NCBI RefSeq assembly: GCF_012843905.1
Contig: NZ_JABAGC010000035.1
Coordinates: forward strand, 1-36,349
Direction: 5' to 3'
DNA: 36,349 nt
DNA from: Clostridium sp. SM-530-WT-3G
GTDB lineage: Bacteria > Bacillota > Clostridia > Clostridiales > Clostridiaceae
Shown: positions 8,884 through 16,882 of the stretch, piece by piece
How the letters are laid out: each line of letters starts with the position of its first letter
How positions within the stretch are numbered: the stretch's first letter is position 1
The notes under the pieces: generated by a model
What the model was told of the DNA's origin: nothing
What the model saw: the letters and a program-made list of their open reading frames with translations, nothing else
The model's database searches: none
Translations under genes and position numbers: made by a program

Positions 8884-11800
8884 TCATATTTTCAATTTCT
8901 TGCCTGTCTTCTTCTCATATGATTTTATAACTTTTTCAGGTATTATTCCTAAGAAATAATCTTCGATTAAATTCCATATTTCATCACTTGTAAATTTTCC
9001 TTCATATATATAAGTAAGCATTTCTACTGATACTAAATGTCTTTCACTAACCATCTCTAATAATTTGTTGTGATATCTCCATGGCTGATCTATTATTTCT
9101 TTTAAAGTCTTAGTCTGATTGACATATATATAAATCTGACTATTTTTACCACCTAGAACTTTAAACACAAGTATATCTAAAGTTTCAAGTATACCTAAGC
9201 CCATGATTATTTCTTTAAAACTACTTTGGTTTCCTTCGTTTACAAGATACATTTTATTGTCAACTGAATTTTCACTTACAATTTTAAATATTTTTTCTAT
9301 CCATCTGAAGAAGCCACTTGTTCCATTTAAAAACTTATACTTAACATCACCATTTTTTAATGGTTTAACTGTAAATGCTTTTGCCTGCGTACTCTTACTA
9401 ATATCTCTTATATACACTGACATAGAAGAAATCAGAGTTTCTGTTATACTTTTAGCTTTATATTTGTTAACCTTTAAAGAATTCTGTAACTCTTTAGAAA
9501 TATCATCTACTGAATAATATTCTTCTTTTCTAACTGCTTGATTAATAAAGTTTCTTATTCCTTCCATATATCTCTCATATATATTATAGAAGTTTTTCTC
9601 AAATTCTAAATCTACTATTAATGCAGAATAAATATCATTTATAAATTTAAATTGCAGATCGCTTGATTTAGTATAAATTAAATATTTAAACTGAGGAAAT
9701 GAATACTTATAATTAAATCTATGCTCCCATATCTTTTTTAAATTCAATGAACAAATATTCATTTTTTCATCTATAACACTTAATATTTCCCCATATTCCT
9801 TAACTATCTCTCTTTGAATTACTGGTGAAATTTTAAAGAAACCAGTTTCAAACATTGGTATAGGTCTTACATGAAAAGGTGAAAATGAAAATTTTCTTTC
9901 AAAGTCTTTTTGGATTAATAACATAGCTGTTTTAACCTTATTTATTCCATCATCCTCATTCATAAATGGATTTTCAAAAATATGCGAAAAACTTTCTGCA
10001 TCTACTAACATTTCATTTCTCTTCTTTGTGATCTTATTTCCTTTTTTCTGACTTGCCACATTAGATAAATGTAACTCATAGACCTTTTTTATTACTTCTA
10101 TTAATTGATATTCTTTTAAAATTGATAGACCATGTAATTTATTGATATGTTTAAAATCATTGCTCATAAATCTATAATATGCTTCACCTTGAAGATCACT
10201 TCTTCTAGCTGCTCTACCTATTTCTTGAACATAATCGCATACATTACCTGTTGGTGCAAAATGAGCTACAATTTCTATATCATCAATATCAATTCCCATT
10301 CCAAAAGCTTTAGTTGCAAGCATTATATTTGTATCTTTATTTAAAAACTTTTCATAATTTTCTTCTTTTTCATATCCAGCTAATTGTCCATGATATTTAG
10401 AAACTTTACTTTTATACCCTTTCACATCACAGTATTCATAAAATCTATTAATCAATGCAACTGTAGGGAAATAAATCAACATCTTTTTATCCATAGCCAA
10501 TGCATACTCAATCTGATTTATTAAATCATCAAATTTATTTAACTCATATTCTGTCTTATTAGTTATTGCCTTCTGATTTAATATCTCAATTTCTAAATCA
10601 TATCTCTTAATGTATCCTAAATAAGTTACTGGATCTATCATCTTCAAGCTTTCTAAAGTCTCTTCATACATATTTTCTATTCCGCCATATATAGAAGTAG
10701 CCGTAAATGTAGCAATAACGAATCCCATTCCTTTATTTTCTTTTTTCATTTGATTCTTTTTTATCTTATTTAAATGATCACCAAGATACCAATAGTCAGG
10801 TCTGAATTGTTTTCCCCATGTTGTTACAATATGAGCTTCATCAATAACAACAAGACCTAATTTTCTGTCTCCGATTAATTGATCAACATCACTTCTGCTT
10901 AATAAAGTTTCTGGGGAAATATACAGTATATTACACTTTTTATCTGCAATATCATTTATTATTTCCTGTTTTTGAATTGGAGTTATATCAGAATTGATTG
11001 TTCTTGCAAATTTGTAGTTTATTAATTCTAGATTATTTACTTGATCCTTCATAAGGCCTATTAATGGAGATATTACTATTGTAAGTAAATTATCATATTT
11101 TTCTGCCAAATAAATTGCTGGTATTTGAAACATTACAGATTTTCCTGCTCCAGTCGGAGCTGTTACAAATACATCTCTGTATTCTTTATTATTTATACAT
11201 TTCTCAGTTTCACTTACTATACTTTCAATAACTTCACCTTGTGATATTTCAATAACCTTTTTTTCTTTATTATCTAAAGATGCCATATCATATACTTTAA
11301 TATTTCTGAAATCTTTATGTCCCCAATATTGACTTAAAATATCTTTAAATTCTTTTCTAACACTTTTATTACTATAATTTTCTCTTTTTGAAACTACGGA
11401 AATTTTAGTAGTTTGTCCAAAAAGATAATTTAAAATTTGTAGCTTTTCTTTTATAAAAATATTTGTTATATAATTTTTTTTGTTTATAACATTTATTTCT
11501 TTTTTCAAGCCTAAACTTATACTTTTAACTAATCTAACATAATCTTCCTCATCATTTAGATCAATTCCTTCTTGATTACCATCAATATAATTGATAACCA
11601 CTTCATCTGATATACTCTGATTAAATAATTCAATGTATTCTTCTTTCTCTGAGTCTAAATTTTCGTTATAAGTAACATAGAATTCTCCATCAATATTTTT
11701 GACATTAGAATAAATCTGAACATATTCTTCTATACTTCCTATTTCATATTCTTCCCCCTCTTTTTCATCATCAAAATTTATAAGCAATTTATTAAGTATA

Positions 11801-12108
11801 TCCTTATCTATATCAACATCCATAGGATATAAATTAACATATAAATTATTTTCTAATATAATTATTTTTTCATACTGCATATTAATTATAGGATATAAAG
11901 CTAAATACTCATCATAACTTATAACTTTTTTCTTATTATAAATTTGTGTAAGAAAGTACTCCATTTTATTAGATATAATAGTATCAATATTTACTTTACG
12001 TTGATCTTCATTTATCAGATCACTTTTAAACCCTTTAATAACTATAAGTTTATCATTTTCATTTGCAATTTCATTTAACTTATCTTTTAATATTTTATTT
12101 ACATTCAT
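8884..12108 (-). CDS. RecQ-like ATP-dependent DNA helicase with long novel N-terminal domain
   Basis: A superfamily 2 helicase of 1074 residues. Residues 1 to about 300 match no domain I recognise and are acidic and rich in Glu/Asp/Tyr. The helicase core has Walker A TAPTGAGKSV (316-325), ISPLIGLMKDQV (346-357), DEAH (423-426) followed by WGKQFRPDYWYLG, which is the aromatic-loop signature of RecQ-type enzymes, TFTATS (467-472), AFGMGID (601-607) and QEIGRAARR (628-636). The 400-residue C-terminus lacks an obvious RecQ zinc domain or HRDC domain. It follows the sigma-factor gene by 11 bp and has an AGGAGAAGG Shine-Dalgarno, so the two are one operon. RecQ-like helicases with extra domains occur in several defence systems (for example DpdF). 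A housekeeping RecQ is unlikely given the size and context. Confidence 0.85.
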   Translation of the reverse strand: MNVNKILKDKLNEIANENDKLIVIKGFKSDLINEDQRKVNIDTIISNKMEYFLTQIYNKKKVISYDEYLALYPIINMQYEKIIILENNLYVNLYPMDVDIDKDILNKLLINFDDEKEGEEYEIGSIEEYVQIYSNVKNIDGEFYVTYNENLDSEKEEYIELFNQSISDEVVINYIDGNQEGIDLNDEEDYVRLVKSISLGLKKEINVINKKNYITNIFIKEKLQILNYLFGQTTKISVVSKRENYSNKSVRKEFKDILSQYWGHKDFRNIKVYDMASLDNKEKKVIEISQGEVIESIVSETEKCINNKEYRDVFVTAPTGAGKSVMFQIPAIYLAEKYDNLLTIVISPLIGLMKDQVNNLELINYKFARTINSDITPIQKQEIINDIADKKCNILYISPETLLSRSDVDQLIGDRKLGLVVIDEAHIVTTWGKQFRPDYWYLGDHLNKIKKNQMKKENKGMGFVIATFTATSIYGGIENMYEETLESLKMIDPVTYLGYIKRYDLEIEILNQKAITNKTEYELNKFDDLINQIEYALAMDKKMLIYFPTVALINRFYEYCDVKGYKSKVSKYHGQLAGYEKEENYEKFLNKDTNIMLATKAFGMGIDIDDIEIVAHFAPTGNVCDYVQEIGRAARRSDLQGEAYYRFMSNDFKHINKLHGLSILKEYQLIEVIKKVYELHLSNVASQKKGNKITKKRNEMLVDAESFSHIFENPFMNEDDGINKVKTAMLLIQKDFERKFSFSPFHVRPIPMFETGFFKISPVIQREIVKEYGEILSVIDEKMNICSLNLKKIWEHRFNYKYSFPQFKYLIYTKSSDLQFKFINDIYSALIVDLEFEKNFYNIYERYMEGIRNFINQAVRKEEYYSVDDISKELQNSLKVNKYKAKSITETLISSMSVYIRDISKSTQAKAFTVKPLKNGDVKYKFLNGTSGFFRWIEKIFKIVSENSVDNKMYLVNEGNQSSFKEIIMGLGILETLDILVFKVLGGKNSQIYIYVNQTKTLKEIIDQPWRYHNKLLEMVSERHLVSVEMLTYIYEGKFTSDEIWNLIEDYFLGIIPEKVIKSYEKKTGKKLKI

Positions 12109-12119
12109 AATACCTTCTC

Positions 12120-13136
12120 CTATTCAATAAAATCTTTTAATTTTTTGCTCCTACTTGGATGTTTTAATTTTTTTAACGCCTTTGATTCTATCTGTCTTAT
12201 CCTTTCTCTAGTAACACCATAAACTTGTCCTATTTCTTCTAATGTCCTATCTTTTCCATCAACTAACCCAAATCTCAATTGTAATACATTTTTTTCTCTT
12301 TCTTTAAGAGTATTTAATTGTAATTGGATTATTTCTTTTTCTATATTTTCTACAACCTGATCCTCTACCAATTTTTCTTCCTTATCTTCAATCAAGTCTA
12401 TTAATTCTGTTTCACTATCTTCTCCCACTAATGTATTAATTGATGTTAAAGTTAAAATATTTTTTCTCAAAGATAGTGCCAGATTAAATTTTTCTTCAGA
12501 TATACCTTCCTTTTTAACTATTTCAAGAATCTTTTCATTTGATAAGCCCTCATTTTTCACTAAAATATAAGTAACTTTTATTATAGTTTCCACCATGTGT
12601 ACAGGTATTCTAATTGTAAATCCATAATCAATAATATCCCTTTTTATTTTTTGATCTATCCACCATATAGAATAAGTTGACAAATTTGCTCCTTTATCAG
12701 CTTTAAAACCTTCAACAGCTTTCATCAAACCTAAAGCTCCACTTTGAAATAGATCTTCTTCCTCGAGTTTATGTTTAAGAAACTTATTATGTTTTCTAAC
12801 TCTGCTCCAAATTAAATTTTCATTTTTTTCTATTATTATATTTAATACTTCCTTTTTCCCTTGTTTATATAATGCACATAATTGTTCATTGGAAAGATTT
12901 TTTAGGTTTTTAGTATTTAAATTATTATTTTTTTTATCATCAATTTTAATTTCTTTAGCATTATTATTCTGTTTTATAACAATTTCAATATTATTTTTCT
13001 TTAAAATTCTAATTATTTCTACTACTTCAGATCTGCTACACTCATTAAAAATTGATTTAAAATCTTCTGTATTTAATTTGTTTTTATCATACAAATAACT
13101 ATCTACTATGCTTATAATGTACTTTTCATTAAACAT
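12120..13136 (-). CDS. Primary-type (RpoD-like) sigma-70 factor encoded in the defence island
   Basis: A 338-residue sigma-70 protein that should direct core RNA polymerase to promoters. Residues about 15-55 resemble sigma region 1.1, which in group 1 factors masks free sigma. Region 2 runs from about 85 to 190 and includes EEEDLFQSGALGLMKAVEGF, then FSTYSIWWIDQ-type region 2.3/2.4 ending IRIPVHM. Regions 3 and 4 follow, with region 4.2 GVTRERIRQIESKALKKLKHPSRS almost the same as in RpoD. It should therefore read ordinary TTGACA-like -35 elements. Region 2.4 differs from housekeeping RpoD in the helix just before IRIPVHM, so the -10 preference may differ. It is shorter than RpoD. It starts an operon with the RecQ-like helicase. 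A sigma factor of this class beside a defence helicase and a methylase is unusual. Confidence 0.9.
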   Translation of the reverse strand: MFNEKYIISIVDSYLYDKNKLNTEDFKSIFNECSRSEVVEIIRILKKNNIEIVIKQNNNAKEIKIDDKKNNNLNTKNLKNLSNEQLCALYKQGKKEVLNIIIEKNENLIWSRVRKHNKFLKHKLEEEDLFQSGALGLMKAVEGFKADKGANLSTYSIWWIDQKIKRDIIDYGFTIRIPVHMVETIIKVTYILVKNEGLSNEKILEIVKKEGISEEKFNLALSLRKNILTLTSINTLVGEDSETELIDLIEDKEEKLVEDQVVENIEKEIIQLQLNTLKEREKNVLQLRFGLVDGKDRTLEEIGQVYGVTRERIRQIESKALKKLKHPSRSKKLKDFIE

Positions 13137-13172
13137 ACTTTATCACCACCATAATATTGTCTCAGTCGATTA

Positions 13173-13190
13173 GTTCTGTTTTCTTAGAAC
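13173..13190. promoter_or_regulatory. Dyad upstream of the sigma-factor gene, possible operator
   Basis: GTTCT-N8-AGAAC lies 37-54 bases before the sigma-factor start codon, with a shifted CTGTT/AACAG pairing also possible. This is a plausible regulator site or leader hairpin. The half-site orientation is opposite to the Gram-positive LexA box, so it is not an SOS box. No convincing -35/-10 pair could be placed in the surrounding 260 bp. Confidence 0.35.
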
Positions 13191-13347
13191 AGATTGATTA
13201 ACCTTGTCCTATTTCTATATTACCATCAATATATGAACATTTATTTAATATCTTATTTTATGTTTCCTTGAGCTTGTCTAGTAAGTCATTAATATTACTC
13301 TCAATTTGTGACATATATAATTCTTATTTTTTACTTTATCTTTATCA

Positions 13348-13371
13348 AACGCTGCCAAAAGTGGCAACGTT
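13348..13371 (-). terminator. Weak terminator-like hairpin after the methylase-specificity gene
   Basis: AACG-x-TGCCA / TGGCA-x-CGTT forms an interrupted 9-bp stem with a 4-nt loop about 30 bases after the stop codon. The following minus-strand sequence has only a short T-run (GTTTG), so termination may be inefficient. Partial read-through into the sigma-helicase operon is possible. Confidence 0.45.
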
Positions 13372-13399
13372 CATATTTAAATCATTCTAATCATAAAAG

Positions 13400-15256
13400 C
13401 TAATTCTTTTCCACCATAAGATTCAATGCATTCTTAATCTCAATTTGTTCTTCATTATATATTTCCTTAGCTTTAGAAATTCTTTTATTATAATCATCTT
13501 GAGATTGCTTTATCATTTTAGCCACATTTCTTTGTGTATCCATATCTATATCAGGTACTAATAATTTTTCAATATCTTTATGGGATATGGATTTTATTGC
13601 TGTTCCTTTTATTATCCCTTGAACTAAGCTTTGGCCTAACTCACTTTCTAAATAGTATTTTAATATTTCTGGCAAGTATTTATCCTCATAAGTTCTTACA
13701 ATAAATAAATTAGCTGATACTATAGCTTTAATATCTTCTTCAACTATAGCAACTTTAAACTGAGTTCCTTTTGAAGTTACTAATACATCGCCTTTTTTAA
13801 CTTCATATACCCCTTCCCATTTTCCTTCTATCTGAATTTTATCAGACTCATTTACTACTATTTTTCCATCAACAATATTACCAATAGATATTAGATAATG
13901 TGTTCTTCTGCTTCCAGTATTTAATGCATCCAGCTTACCTTTATTTACTTGAACGCCTCTTCTTATTTGAGCTATAGTAGAAAACTCAACCATCTTAATA
14001 TGATTAATACTTTCCACGATTTTCTCGCTCTTAATATATTCAAATGCATTTAAATCATATTGTTTCTTTTCTAGCTTTTCCTTATCTAATATGAAGCTTA
14101 TTTCATTTTCTTCAAAGTTTCTATATGCTTCAACTGCTGCATTAATACCCTCTTCTGAGATTGTATAATTTCTTCTGTCTATACTTTCAACAAAATCTAT
14201 AAGATCAATAAATTGAATTTTATTGTTTCTTTTAGCTTCCTTATTCTTATTAAAAATAATCCAGCATGTAACTATATTAGTATAAGAAAGGACTGAAGAC
14301 GGAATTCTAACTACAGCTTCAATTAAATCTTCACTGATAATACTCTTTCTTATTCTTTCCTCTGCACCAACTCTGAACAATGCACCTATTGGTAGTAATA
14401 CAGCACCCTTTCCATCATCTTTAAGTGTGCTTAAAATATGATTTGCAACAAGCCAGTCTGAATTTGTGCTTATATCCTGTGATACACCATACTTAAATCT
14501 GTTGAATGTATCATTTTTAACTACATCCTTATCAACCTTCACCATAAATGGTGGATTAGAAACACTCACATTAAACTTTATCAATTCATTTTCTGATATA
14601 AATTTTGGATCTTTTAAGCTATCACCTTCAACTATTCTATCTTTATTACCTGTAATTAAGAAATTAATAAGCTGCCCTATAGCAAAAACTTCATTAGATA
14701 TCTCCTGGCCATAATAATTTAATTTATATCCTTCAGAATCGTCTAACTTTAAATATTCTTTTAAAACCAGCTCAGTACCAGATTCACCGTTAAAATAATC
14801 AACAACAGTATCGTCTACACTAGGATTAATAAATTTAATTGGAATCTCTAAAATTCTACTTTGTGTAGTTGTATCATACATTTTACCATCTACATTGGCA
14901 GTTCCTCTAAGCTCATTACAGAAATTAACAACATCATTAGAATTAACAACTGCATTAACAATATTAATCATCTTATCAAAGTCTGTATCCTTCATATTTA
15001 AAATAACTTCCATTGGTTTCTTGTAACTAAAAATCTCTAAACGTGTTAATTCCTTAATTTTATTCATCGCTTCTATCAAGTTTTCCTTATCTAAAGATGC
15101 ATATCCCCACTCAATAGTAGTATCAATATTTAATCTTTCTTTATTTTCTAATATAAATTTTGTAGAGCTGACTTGTGCCATTACCTCTCTCTTAGTAACT
15201 GGATCTACTCCTAAATCCCCTCTAAAAATATCATGTATCAATGTTAAACTTTCCAA
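13400..15256 (-). CDS. N6-adenine DNA methylase fused to a type I specificity-like domain
   Basis: A 618-residue single-chain modification-type protein. The N-terminal half resembles HsdM: a helical lead (1-130), a degraded SAM motif I VDYFNGESGTEL (152-163) where the family has DPxxGxG, YYGQEI (about 181-186) and catalytic motif IV NPPF (234-237). Residues about 425-590 match one HsdS target recognition domain (FSTIAQIRRGVQVNKGK, then GDVLVTSKGT), followed by a C-terminal coiled coil. The TTG start is supported by an AAGGTGG Shine-Dalgarno 8 bases upstream. There is no matching R subunit next to it. An altered motif I may mean weak or no methylation, so it could act as a DNA-binding sensor instead; that is inference. 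It is preceded by two copies of a repeated operator-like element shared with the next gene upstream. Confidence 0.85.
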   Translation of the reverse strand: MESLTLIHDIFRGDLGVDPVTKREVMAQVSSTKFILENKERLNIDTTIEWGYASLDKENLIEAMNKIKELTRLEIFSYKKPMEVILNMKDTDFDKMINIVNAVVNSNDVVNFCNELRGTANVDGKMYDTTTQSRILEIPIKFINPSVDDTVVDYFNGESGTELVLKEYLKLDDSEGYKLNYYGQEISNEVFAIGQLINFLITGNKDRIVEGDSLKDPKFISENELIKFNVSVSNPPFMVKVDKDVVKNDTFNRFKYGVSQDISTNSDWLVANHILSTLKDDGKGAVLLPIGALFRVGAEERIRKSIISEDLIEAVVRIPSSVLSYTNIVTCWIIFNKNKEAKRNNKIQFIDLIDFVESIDRRNYTISEEGINAAVEAYRNFEENEISFILDKEKLEKKQYDLNAFEYIKSEKIVESINHIKMVEFSTIAQIRRGVQVNKGKLDALNTGSRRTHYLISIGNIVDGKIVVNESDKIQIEGKWEGVYEVKKGDVLVTSKGTQFKVAIVEEDIKAIVSANLFIVRTYEDKYLPEILKYYLESELGQSLVQGIIKGTAIKSISHKDIEKLLVPDIDMDTQRNVAKMIKQSQDDYNKRISKAKEIYNEEQIEIKNALNLMVEKN

Positions 15257-15272
15257 TGTTTATTCCACCTTT

Positions 15273-15306
15273 CTATATCTTAATTTTAGTAAATGCTTTA
15301 CTGAAT
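15273..15306 (-). repeat. Operator-like repeat, copy 1, before the methylase-specificity gene
   Basis: The core AGTAAA-TGC-TTTACT (within 15286-15305) is a near-perfect palindrome, flanked by conserved TATATCTTAA-type sequence. It lies about 20-50 bases upstream of the TTG start. The same block occurs at 15381-15415, and the ACTGAA core recurs at 15825-15845. Confidence 0.6.
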
Positions 15307-15380
15307 GTAAATAGTCAAAAAAATATTGCATCAACTTTCTCTAATTTTAAACTTTTTACTTTTCAATATTTTCTTTACCT

Positions 15381-15415
15381 CTTATATCTTGATTTAGGTA
15401 AATACTTTACTGAAT
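15381..15415 (-). repeat. Operator-like repeat, copy 2
   Basis: GTAAA-TAC-TTTAC with the same TATATCTTGA-like flank as copy 1. Similarity to copy 1 continues for roughly 65 bases on the gene-proximal side, including an AGAGG Shine-Dalgarno-like stretch and a TTG. This copy therefore looks like a duplicated leader whose start region has decayed. It lies just past the stop codon of the 125-residue gene. Confidence 0.55.
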
Positions 15416-15423
15416 CCTAAATT

Positions 15424-15801
15424 CTAAGCAAATACCTCACTAACTTTTTTCAATTTATAAGTATTTAAATTCAATGATTCTATACTATACCCTTTATTCA
15501 AAGCTGCTTTAATAGCTCTATCTGTAACCTCAACTGTTATTACAGTAACTAAATCAGGTTTAAAAAAATCCTTAGAATATTCTCTGTGGCAAACAAAAAT
15601 ACACCCTGCATATTCTCTATATTCATGTAACCTGCCATCATCTTTTCTCAAGCATTTTATAAGAGTACTTCTTTTAATCATGCCTATCATCTTACTATAC
15701 ACATTAGTATGCCCAGAATTTGAAGTTAAATTTAATCTTCTTTCTATGAATCTATCCCTAGCATGCTTAGTAATATGGATATAACCAACAAACTCTTTCA
15801 C
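15424..15801 (-). CDS. Small basic protein, possible DUF4258-like / RelE-type fold
   Basis: A 125-residue protein that I cannot name with confidence. The N-terminus HITKHARDRFIERR resembles the conserved start of DUF4258 and BrnT/RelE-like small proteins, where a KHAxxRxxER helix is followed by a beta-sheet. The segments GRLHEYREYAGCIFVC and LVTVITVEVTD would be the strands. Such folds include mRNA-interferase toxins, but no catalytic set can be verified here. It is transcribed from its own near-consensus promoter (15857-15885) with a palindromic operator just downstream of the predicted start of transcription. The same operator half occurs in front of the methylase-specificity gene, so the two genes are probably co-regulated. 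Confidence 0.5.
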   Translation of the reverse strand: MKEFVGYIHITKHARDRFIERRLNLTSNSGHTNVYSKMIGMIKRSTLIKCLRKDDGRLHEYREYAGCIFVCHREYSKDFFKPDLVTVITVEVTDRAIKAALNKGYSIESLNLNTYKLKKVSEVFA

Positions 15802-15824
15802 TTCTAACCCTGCCTTTCTTTATT

Positions 15825-15845
15825 TTCAGTTTTTCGTTTACTGAA
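15825..15845 (-). promoter_or_regulatory. Operator-like palindrome, copy 3
   Basis: TTCAGT-N9-ACTGAA lies directly downstream of the predicted transcription start of the 125-residue gene, a classical repressor position. The TTTACTGAA half is identical in all three copies (15286-15305, 15394-15414 and this one). The other half varies. Confidence 0.6.
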
Positions 15846-15856
15846 TTTATGATTTT

Positions 15857-15885
15857 ATTGTATACTTGTTGATTTTATTTGTCAA
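15857..15885 (-). promoter_or_regulatory. Near-consensus sigma-A promoter for the 125-residue gene
   Basis: On the minus strand, -35 TTGACA (15880-15885), a 17-base spacer and -10 TACAAT (15857-15862). Transcription would start near 15850, placing the operator at 15825-15845 inside the first 25 transcribed bases. Confidence 0.75.
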
Positions 15886-15951
15886 TTAGTTTTTATAAAT
15901 TAATTAAAATTCTTTTAAATCCCTGCCTGCTTCCTTTACAAATATAAAAGA

Positions 15952-15969
15952 ACAGGCATCACTGCCTGT
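15952..15969 (-). terminator. Terminator downstream of the decayed gene
   Basis: A perfect ACAGGCA / TGCCTGT stem with a 4-nt loop, followed on the minus strand by TCTTTTATATTTG. It would stop transcription arriving from the 16.2-19.2 kb genes and so isolates the 125-residue gene's promoter. The other 200 bases between here and 16161 hold nothing I can support. Confidence 0.65.
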
Positions 15970-16161
15970 CCTCTATATAACATTTATGTACTAAAAAATC
16001 ATTAGTTCAAATTTTTATGTAGATAGTAATGAATCAAAATGATAATACTATTTAAGTTACACAGTCAAATTAATCTTATTAATAAACTATAAATGTCTAT
16101 TATTATTTCTATATAACTATAAACTTTTCTGTATATCCTAATTTGCCAAAATTCATTTATA

Positions 16162-16572
16162 TTATTCTACTAAATTTTCACCACAATAATTATAAATTTG
16201 ACTAATAATCCTATCTAAATAATCTTTTAAGTGTATATTCTCATTTGCTTCATTTGCAAACCATACATTAGATTGTCCAAAACCATAACTAGGTCCATTC
16301 TTTTTTCCCTTTCTAGGCACATACCATAATGTTCTTCTAATCCTTGCATTAACAGGTAACAGAACACAATCTTCCGCTTTAGCTATAACATTATAATCTT
16401 GTATATATCCATCTTCAAACTCAACTTCTTTATAATATCTAGATACAGTTGCATTCTTATACCATCCAACAATTGAAGTAAAATCTAAATAATCTGATTT
16501 TGCACACCATATTACAAGCACATCATCAATTTCTTCTATATCGTCACAGCTTTTATCACCTATCTTTTCACT
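16162..16572 (-). pseudogene. C-terminal remnant of an unidentified protein
   Basis: The open frame from 16572 to 16162 encodes a well-formed protein segment, VLVIWCAKSDYLDFTSIVGWYKNATV onward to YGFGQSNVWFA and a normal stop. It has no credible start: the only in-frame initiator is a GTG at 16521 inside the conserved-looking VLVIWCAK strand, with no Shine-Dalgarno. A stop at 16573-16575 precedes it. Adding one A near 16580 would join it to an upstream ATG reading MIKGVFVGNK, but that ATG has only a weak ribosome site. I therefore read it as a decayed or 5'-truncated gene of the cluster. The product is unknown; many aromatic residues suggest a globular enzyme or binding domain. Confidence 0.55.
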
Positions 16573-16579
16573 TTATTCC

Positions 16580-16875
16580 CTACAAATACCCCTTTTATCA
16601 TTTTAATATCTTTCTTTATATTCACACAAAAACTCAGTCAAGCAAATAATAACCTTACTGCTGTACTGCCATAATTCATAAAAATTGGACCTGAAAAAGT
16701 CTAATTTGACTCTTCTTCTGAGTATTCAACTAAATATTTGATATGCAGCGTAGTGAAGAACGGAATTTCTTCTGTTCCTCGATGCTCTTTCTCCAAAGCA
16801 GACAGGTGAAATGTAAGACATAACGAAGCGATAATTTAAAAGTTTAACAGCAAAGCGAGTGTGCTCGCCTTTTAC
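16580..16875. repeat. GC-richer structured intergenic element
   Basis: This stretch has a different composition from its neighbours and several hairpins: GAACGGAA/TTCTGTTC with tetraloop TTTC (16758-16777) and GCGAG/CTCGC (16855-16868). On the minus strand more than one frame reads open across it in overlapping pieces, which is typical of a mobile or interspersed non-coding element with fossil coding content. One such piece ends in ICLTEFLCEYKERY and a stop. It separates the 217-residue gene from the remnant below it and may have caused that gene's truncation. Confidence 0.4.
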
Positions 16876-16882
16876 TTGACCT

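Noticed and set aside
13173..13190. A LexA/SOS box upstream of the sigma-factor gene.
   Set aside because: The half-sites are in the opposite orientation (GTTC..GAAC) to the Gram-positive box (GAAC..GTTC).
13258..13314. An 18-codon minus-strand ORF reading MSQIESNINDLLDKLKET between the methylase and sigma genes.
   Set aside because: It reads like protein but has no ribosome binding site and is too short to distinguish from a fossil or chance; not called as a gene.
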